47,307 bases of DNA from Bacteroidota bacterium. GTDB lineage: Bacteria; Bacteroidota; Bacteroidia; AKYH767-A; 2013-40CM-41-45. Location: positions 1 to 47,307 of the forward strand of contig SHNE01000043.1 in assembly GCA_004295015.1 (NCBI GenBank). The letters run 5' to 3'. The translations under genes were made by a program, and so were the position numbers. Under the pieces are notes generated by a model, which was given only the letters and a program-made list of their open reading frames with translations, ran no database searches and had not been told where the DNA came from. Shown piece after piece: positions 41,140-47,307 of the stretch. Positions within the stretch are counted from its first letter, which is position 1; each line of letters opens with the position of its first letter.

Positions 41140-42822
41140 GTGAATCAACATAAAAGGGCTCAAAACCTGCATTTGAAAGCATTTTTCGGGAAAATATGGG
41201 GAGGAAAATGGCTGCCATACATCTTGTATGCCCTGGGACTGGCGGCTGTCTTGCCTTATGCCTTCTGCTATGTGAATAATCCGGATGCTTATCAATACAT
41301 CAGCATCGCCCGCAAAATCACGGCGGGACATTTTTCTCTTTCTATCAATGGCTACTGGAGTCCCCTCATCTCCTGGATCATTTCTGTTCCGCTGTTTTTG
41401 GGTATTGGCTCCATTGCTGCTTTTAAATTAGTTCAGGTGCTCATCGGTTTCTTTACCATCAAAGCATGGCTCAAGCTTCTTGAGTTTTTCGGATTTGAGA
41501 ACTGGAACAAAAAAATTCTTGGCCTTGTAATTATTCCTTTTGTTTTAAACTATGCCATCCTCAACCCTACAGCAGATCTATTATTTCTGACACTGCTATT
41601 ATATGTCCTGAATATTCTGCTGCAGAATGATTGGATGCATAGCAGAAGAGCTTCAGTCAGGCTCGGTCTGCTCGGCGCTTGTTTGTATTTCGCCAAAGCT
41701 TTTGGCTTCCCGCTCTTCATCGCCTTATTATTGTTGACTATTCTCTTTTCATTTTTCGAAAAGGACAAAAAAGGAATTCTAAGAAAAATGCTTCCGGTCT
41801 TTGTGGTCTTTATTGCCATGTCTTCTTTGTGGATTTTACACATCAGTATAAAATATCATGGCTTTACCATCAGCAAGGCTGCGAAATTTAATATGTCGAA
41901 GGAGGTGGCGCCCTTGCCGGGTCAAATAATGCAATTACCCGTGCTTCGTGGTCCGCTGCTTTCTCCACCGGATGAGTATGCCATCTCTGCATGGGAAGCC
42001 CCCGGTGAAATGCTGGATTTAACTCCTATAAATCCGATTGCGGATTGGAGCTATTACACACAAATCATTCAAAGAAACCTCTACAGCATCTGGTACAATG
42101 ATTTCCGAAATCAGATTGGATTTATTTTTTCCTTCATGCTTTTCGGCTTTGTGATTTTCAGAAACAGAAATACGGTAAAATTAAGTCGCTCTGTTCTCTT
42201 TTTATTTTTTGCACTCGTAATTATTTACGCCGGCTATGCGCTCATCCTCGTTCATCCAAGATATATTTGGATTTGCACATGGATTTTGCTCTTGCTTTCT
42301 GTATGGATGTGGGAGAAAATTTACATCGACAAAAAATGGACGAATGATTTAAAAAGATTTGTGGTCATTCTTATTTTATTGTTGGCAGTAAAAAGACCGG
42401 TAAAAGAAATTCTTTTCACAGAGGATACAGACATGCCATTATTATGGATCGGCAAAGGTCTTACAAATCCTTTTCAAACGATGAGTATTACTTATCGTCC
42501 GGAAAAGTTTTTGCAGAAAGCAGTAGAGGATCTTAAAAAGTTACTCGACTTTAAAGGGAACATTGCATCATTAAATACCCATGATGGAGAGCGGCATGCT
42601 TATTCATCGTCATTGTACATCGCCAATGAATTCGGGCAACAGTATTTCGGTCCCTTGGATGAATCTCTTTCTTCAGAAGAGATGCGGGCGCAGCTTGAGG
42701 CTTTTGGAATAAAGTACCTATTGGTCTGGAATCATGATGCCTGGAATCCGGCGAATGAGACATGGTCTAAAAAGTTGTTTTTTGAGCCAAATTTGGGCCT
42801 CACGGTTTTTGGATTATTCTAA
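41140..42822 (+). CDS. GT-C-type membrane glycosyltransferase-like protein
   Basis: Integral membrane protein of 560 residues with about ten hydrophobic segments and a soluble C-terminal domain of about 110 residues. After the first helix it has NNPDAYQYISIARKI and then FSLSINGYWSPLISW, the Asp-containing first loop typical of PMT/ArnT-like (GT-C) enzymes that use lipid-linked sugars. The end (YLLVWNHDAWNPANETWSKK and LGLTVFGLF) is the small soluble domain seen in these proteins. It starts with GTG at 41140 because no better start lies upstream or close inside. It is divergent from the dehydrogenase gene. The donor and acceptor are unknown. Confidence 0.75.
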   Translation: MNQHKRAQNLHLKAFFGKIWGGKWLPYILYALGLAAVLPYAFCYVNNPDAYQYISIARKITAGHFSLSINGYWSPLISWIISVPLFLGIGSIAAFKLVQVLIGFFTIKAWLKLLEFFGFENWNKKILGLVIIPFVLNYAILNPTADLLFLTLLLYVLNILLQNDWMHSRRASVRLGLLGACLYFAKAFGFPLFIALLLLTILFSFFEKDKKGILRKMLPVFVVFIAMSSLWILHISIKYHGFTISKAAKFNMSKEVAPLPGQIMQLPVLRGPLLSPPDEYAISAWEAPGEMLDLTPINPIADWSYYTQIIQRNLYSIWYNDFRNQIGFIFSFMLFGFVIFRNRNTVKLSRSVLFLFFALVIIYAGYALILVHPRYIWICTWILLLLSVWMWEKIYIDKKWTNDLKRFVVILILLLAVKRPVKEILFTEDTDMPLLWIGKGLTNPFQTMSITYRPEKFLQKAVEDLKKLLDFKGNIASLNTHDGERHAYSSSLYIANEFGQQYFGPLDESLSSEEMRAQLEAFGIKYLLVWNHDAWNPANETWSKKLFFEPNLGLTVFGLF

Positions 42823-43037
42823 GAAAAGTCCGAAATCAGTTTTTAAAAAAGAGCTCATTTTTGCTTTGTTATTTATTGAGCGGCAAGATTATATAAAAGC
42901 GATAGTCTTTTTTTAATTAATTCAGGTGCATTGTTTTTCCGTTAAACTGTAAGAATTCGGGACCTATCGTTTGATCTAATTCAAGCTTTCGCCGTAAAGC
43001 CGATTCAAACCGGGAATTATTTTCAACCGGATTATTC

Positions 43038-45725
43038 ATGAAATCAAGACGTACTACAAAAAGAAGTTCAAAAATGAAACTGCGCATTCGTAACCGCCTG
43101 CAATTACGTACACACATAATTGTTGGGTCAATCGTTCTTTTATTAACAGGGACTTTCTCTGTTCTTTTCTTTTTTGTTTATGCCTAAAATGCAAGAGCAT
43201 CTGTATCCGGTGATTACCGAAGCAGACAATCAGGTAATTGGACAGGATCAAATACATGGGAAAAATTCAATGGTTATTATTGGGCCAATACTTCGAGCTC
43301 GCCGGATGAAGATGACAAGGCAATTAATATTCAGAGTGGACATACCATCACATTAACATCGGATTTAACAGTCGATGAGTTGACGATTGATGCAGGCGGA
43401 ACGCTAAAAGTGGATGATAAAGAATTGAAGATTGAAAATGGTTCCGGTGTTGATATCACGGTAAACGGAATATTAATTCTGAATTCGAAAATAAAACTGG
43501 AGAAGAACAGCAATATGGCTGTGTATGGGACTGTATATCATAACTCCGAAAAGTTCGATATGAAGGATCATACGGATGTAGAAGTCTATAATGGTGGATT
43601 GTTTGTACAAAAGGGTGGAGAGCTGAAAGACGATAAGGGTGACTGGCATTTTTACAATGGCTCAACCTATCAGCATGATTTGAATGGTGATGATATTGTA
43701 AAAGCAATATGGGCCGCCAACTCAACGTGTTTGATAACGGGAAGTACAAGTTCATTTGCAAACAAACTGGATCAGTCATTTGGAAATTTTACGATCAATA
43801 CCACAGGACTTACTTCCTATAAAGAACTGGGCTCTGAGCTTGATGATATTAAGGGAAACCTCACCGTGATTTCAACGGGTTCGGGGTCCATAAGTCTGGC
43901 TAAAAATTCCAATAAAAATATTGTCATCGCAGGAAGTTATATTCATCAGGGTGGTACTCTTTACATAGCTGAAGACGGTAGTCCGGATGTAAATATTGGC
44001 GGAGATATGACAGTGAGTGGAGGACTCGCTTCCATAAGTAATAACGGAGATGGAAGTGCCACCTATAATGTAGGCGGAAATCTCAACATCAGCGGAGGAA
44101 CACTTAATCTTAGTCAGTACACAGGATCAAATTCCACCAAAGGAAAGGGAACAATAAATCTCAGTGGTAATTTTACACTCACGGGAGGAACTTTAACGGA
44201 GACTGCAAGCAATACAGGAAAAGGTATAGTAAACTTTACCGGAACAACCGTTCAGAATTTCGTCAACACCGGAACGATCAGCAATACGATTGATGCAGAA
44301 GTCAAAAGTAATGCAATCCTAAACATGGGTGTTTATCCATTCACCGGTTCGGGAACTTTTACCTTGAATAGCAACGGAACGCTTAAGCTGGGATCTCCGG
44401 AGGGTATTACAAGTTCCGGTGCAAGTGGAAATGTGCAAGTTACGGGAGCAAGGACATTTCCCTCTACGGCTTCTTATGAATACAATGGTACTTCGGCTCA
44501 GGTTACAGGCAGTGGGCTACCATCTACCGTAGAGCATCTGACTTTTGATAATACTGCGGGTATCACTCTCACCAATAATGTAAACGCAAAAACTTCCCTG
44601 AATCTAAGGAATGGAATAGTAATTACCGGTTCAAAAGCCTTGAATGTTGGTACTTCCATTCTTAACATCGGTTCAGTGAGCAGAACTAACGGTTGGGTTA
44701 ATGGTAATCTTGGAAGATACATTCCAACTTTATCAACAGGAACATTTATTTTTCCTGTTGGCGTGAGTTCATACAATGAATTTATTGCTCAGTATACCGG
44801 TCCTGCATCTTTAGGAGGATTGTTAACCGTGAAGTTTGTGCAATCCGGTCCGGCTGCAAGCGGTTTGCCGTTGTTGGAATCAAACTCCTACAAAGTAAAT
44901 ACGATAGGTGCGAAAGGGTACTGGGACATTTCACCTTCATTGGGATTGCTTGGCGGAGTTTATAAAATTTCAGTTTTAGGAAATGGTTTTACGGGAATAT
45001 CGGATGTTTCAAATGTTCGTGTGCTTTCTCGTCTGAGTTCAATTCTTCCATGGTCATTGCTTGGCTCGCACACAGCTGCCACCGGAACTGTTTCAAGCGT
45101 GCTGGCATCACGAAGTGGACTAGGTTTGCCTCAGCAGGTTACATTGGGATGGGGATATAATGCCCTGCCCATTGAGCTCATTGCTTTCGATGCAAATGTT
45201 GATGGAAAAAATGTCCGCCTGAATTGGTCGACAGCTGCAGAAATAAATAATGACTTCTTTACACTTGAAAGATCTGCTGATGGAAGGAATTTTGAGGAGA
45301 TAGGTAAAGTGAGAGGCTCGGGAAATACAACATCACAGCGAGATTATAGTTTTGTTGATGAATCACCGCTCAACGGCGAATCCTTTTATCGTTTAAGACA
45401 AACGGATTACGATGGAAAGTTTGAGGTCTTTGATCCTAAGCGTATTTCTATCAAGAAAGAAGTGCTCGATGACTCTAAACTATCGGTCTGGCCAAACCCC
45501 TTCACTGATCGTTTCGAACTGGAGCTCGAGTCTGAAGAAAGAGGCTTGTTAACTATTTCAATTATTGGAATGGATGGAAGGGCCATCAAATCAGAATCCA
45601 TACAAATGGAATCACCTGGAATCCGTTGGGAATTTACAGATGGAAATAACCTGCTTACCGGAACATACATTCTTCGTTTGCAATTAAACGATGAAGTGAT
45701 TAGCAGAAAATTGATCCGGAGATAA
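43038..45725 (+). pseudogene. T9SS-sorted surface protein with an in-frame TAA after the signal peptide
   Basis: The frame from ATG 43038 reads MKSRRTTKRSSKMKL, then a hydrophobic signal segment IIVGSIVLLLTGTF with FFFVYA, then TAA at codon 50 (43185-43187), then continues open in the same frame: NARASVSGDYRSRQSGNWT, NTWEKFNG.YW. This opening is common in T9SS surface proteins, and the stop sits where Gln (CAA) is expected. About 600 residues of repeated Gly/Thr/Asn-rich strands follow (right-handed beta-helix-like), then LPIELIAFDANVDG...FYRLRQTDYDG, and the type A sorting domain (SVWPNPFTDRFEL to SRKLIRR). If the stop is real, only a start inside (for example TTG 43380) could give a protein, without signal peptide. 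A sequencing error is also possible. Confidence 0.8.
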
Positions 45726-45750
45726 CTCGCATTTAAAAATCCTGCATTCG

Positions 45751-45788
45751 ATCCCGTCGCTAATTAATTTCACCGGCGGGATTTTTTT
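45751..45788 (+). terminator. Rho-independent terminator after the T9SS gene
   Basis: ATCCCGTCG (45751-45759) pairs with CGGCGGGAT (45774-45782) with one G-T wobble, followed by a T run. It stands 26 bases after the stop codon. Its right arm is also the start of the 245-bp repeat. Confidence 0.8.
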
Positions 45789-46260
45789 GATTTTGATAGA
45801 ATTGAAGTTTCGTAAAAAGGAATACAGATATGACCGCGGATTGAAAGGCCTTGCCCCTTTTCTTGATAACAAGAATCCTTAACTATTCCGAAGCCAATTA
45901 ATTGTAGCAACCCTAATCAAAAGATTCGAAGTATTAAAAAGATAATTTTATTCTGCTACTCACACTTCCTTCGCTATATACTCACAAGATCCTAAAGGAT
46001 GACTTGTGTTCCTTTCACCGGCGAGATTTTTTTGATTTTGATAGAATTGAAATTTCGTAAAAAAGGAATACAGACATGAACCCGGATTGAAAGGCCATGC
46101 CCCTTTTCTTGATAACAAGAATTTTTAACTATTCCGAAGCCAATTAATTGTAGCAACCTTAATAGAAAGATTCGAAACATTAAAAAAATAATTTTACCCT
46201 GCTACACACAATTCCTTCGCTATATACTCACAAGATCCTAAAGGATGACATTGGTTCAGA
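45771..46260. repeat. Tandem ~245 bp direct repeats (copies 1 and 2)
   Basis: CACCGGCG starts copies at 45771 and 46016, a spacing of 245. Shared words in order: GATTTTTTTGATTTTGATAG, AATTGAA.TTTCGTAAAAA, GGAATACAGA, CGGATTGAAAGGCC, GCCCCTTTTCTTGATAACAAG, ACTATTCCGAAGCCAATTAA, TTGTAGCAACC, CTTCGCTATATACTCACAAG, ATCCTAAAGGATGAC. No coding frame is conserved across the copies, so they are non-coding repeats. Confidence 0.85.
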
Positions 46261-46268
46261 GTCGCTCG

Positions 46269-46335
46269 TCTCAAAAAGTGGGGAAAGCAGGGAAGATTCC
46301 GAAGGAATCTTCCCTGCTTTCCCCACTTTTTGAGA
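46269..46335. repeat. Perfect 67 bp palindrome nested in a second inverted repeat
   Basis: Two 32-base arms (46269-46300 and 46304-46335) are perfect reverse complements around the loop GAA. The arm begins TCTCAAAAAGTGGGGAAAGC. Outside, TCACAAGATCCTAAAGGATG (from 46228) and its exact reverse complement (46354-46375) form a second inverted repeat of 22 bases. The same left half recurs at 47228-47307, where the window ends. Confidence 0.9.
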
Positions 46336-46375
46336 TTGATTGAATGAGCACAAGTCATCCTTTAGGATCTTGTGA

Positions 46376-46929
46376 TTTCAATGATAAAAAACAATTGAAA
46401 TGAGACACCTAAAAAAAACTCTTGCTTGAAAAAACTGCGCTTAAGCTTCTCCACAATGACGACAGTGTAAAAATCACAATGAACTCCAAGGAAGCTTGCA
46501 ATACCCTATACACTCTACGTGAATTTAGTGATTAAAAAATAGCCGGTTTTAAAATGTCACTCCAATGAGCAGAAAGGTAAAATCACAATGAACAGCAAGG
46601 AAGTTTGCAATACGCTTCACACACACACACCCTGTAGTAATGATAAAAATGATAGGATTAGTCATTTTTTCGTAAATCAGTCAACTTCCAAGGATTGTTA
46701 ATCTAATTAATCTTCTGTCTAACAATATTTAATTTGAATTTTCTATTGGCAAACCCTATTTCGATGGGCGCGTTAGCCCGTTCAATTGCAGAGAAGTGTA
46801 ACAATGTGCGGCTGGTCGGGTTTTTATCCGCCGGTAGTCGGACACCGTGCTTAATTTTTCATCAAGTAAAAGTGAGAAGAGGTCTGTGAACAGTATGGGC
46901 AAGAGTGAAATGGTAGTCTGGAACTAGAT
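46376..46929. other. Gene-free stretch with a short direct repeat
   Basis: No gene seen. A word of about 35 bases, beginning AATCACAATGAACTCCAAGG, occurs near 46473 and again, slightly changed, near 46586. A CA run (ACACACACACAC) follows at about 46620. Near 46768 GGGCGCGTTAGCCC is a small palindrome. Confidence 0.6.
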
Positions 46930-47307
46930 GGCTAAACCTAAAAGATACTTTTATTCTGCTACTCACAATTCCTTCGCTATATACTCACAAGATCCTAGAG
47001 GATGACTTGTGCTCCTTTCACCGGCGAGATTTTTTTTTCTGATGAAATTGAAGTTTCGTAAAAAGGAATACAGATATGACCTCGGATCGAAAGGCCATGC
47101 CCCTTTTCTTGATAACAAGAAATTTTAACTATTCCGAAGCCAATTAATTGTAGCAACCTTAATCAAAAGTTTCGAAGTATTAAAAAGATACTTTTATCTC
47201 TGCTACTCACACTTCCTTCGCTATGTACTCACAAGATCCTAAAGGATGACATTGGTTCGGAGTCGCTCGTCTCAAAAAGTGGGGAAAGCAGGGAAGATTC
47301 CGAAGGA
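46930..47307. repeat. Further copy of the ~245 bp repeat and start of a second palindrome
   Basis: The tail of one copy (TTCTGCTACTCACAATTCCT, CAAGATCCTAGAGGATGAC) runs about 46940-47018. A complete copy follows from CACCGGCG at about 47019 to 47249. It continues into GTCGCTCGTCTCAAAAAG, the left arm of the same palindrome as at 46269, and is cut by the window edge. The copy differs from 46228-46307 by one base over the last 80. Confidence 0.85.

Noticed and set aside
46768..46781. GTTAGCCC near 46774 as an attC box
   Set aside because: It is part of a small palindrome and has no long paired arms or partner box.

Overview
The window looks like an AT-rich chromosomal segment from a member of the Bacteroidota. 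The signs are a type IX secretion (T9SS) type A sorting domain at the end of the last gene, TAnnTTTG-like -7 boxes, few Shine-Dalgarno sequences, and Bacteroidota-type families (OmpA/barrel proteins, an FMN-binding glutamate synthase homologue, an ALDH7-type dehydrogenase). No rRNA, tRNA, CRISPR array or phage structural gene was seen.

Layout. (1) 1-6.7 kb: the 5' end of an IS30-type transposase runs off the left edge. It is followed by an overlapping pair encoding an OmpA/beta-barrel protein and a caspase-like secreted peptidase. Convergent to these is a CHASE2-only membrane protein behind a small secreted protein, then a HabA/StyC-like membrane protein, a small secreted protein and DUF2200. 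(2) 6.9-28.5 kb: a long run of functionally unrelated genes, mostly single and almost all on the minus strand. They include DUF1801, a CDF transporter, RibD/DHFR-like, DUF1624, MarR, AlkB, a ParE toxin pair, AraC, PH, SRPBCC, an alpha/beta hydrolase, DUF4406, VOC, a UvrD-like helicase and a NucS/DUF91-like nuclease. Most gaps hold one copy of a ~180 bp interspersed repeat with two hairpins around a conserved AT-rich core, always in the same orientation. The only plus-strand genes are an FMN glutamate-synthase-like protein and an Rnk/GreA-like protein. (3) 28.5-38.9 kb: a defence-like block. A type III restriction-modification operon carries a PIN-domain gene between res and mod. Next come three units bounded by integron-type attC sites: an AAA-ATPase/methyltransferase fusion, an HNH-like protein plus a DUF2158 gene with an internal stop, and a SIR2-domain protein. 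No integrase is in the window, so this is at least a CALIN (attC cluster without a local integrase). (4) 39-45.7 kb: housekeeping-like genes (ALDH7-type dehydrogenase with a decayed duplicate of its own 3' end, a GT-C-like membrane protein, and a T9SS-sorted surface protein interrupted by an in-frame TAA just after the signal peptide). (5) 45.7-47.3 kb: no genes. It holds ~245 bp direct repeats and a perfect 67 bp palindrome nested inside a second inverted repeat.

The main points of interest are: the defence-type genes carried as attC-bounded cassettes, whose boundary boxes are exactly complementary for two of the three; the ATPase-methyltransferase fusion; the PIN gene inside the type III RM operon; the gene-delimiting hairpin repeat family, including one copy whose 25-nt hairpin interior is inverted; and two genes with single in-frame stops. 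All family assignments come from reading motifs by eye. No database search was run.
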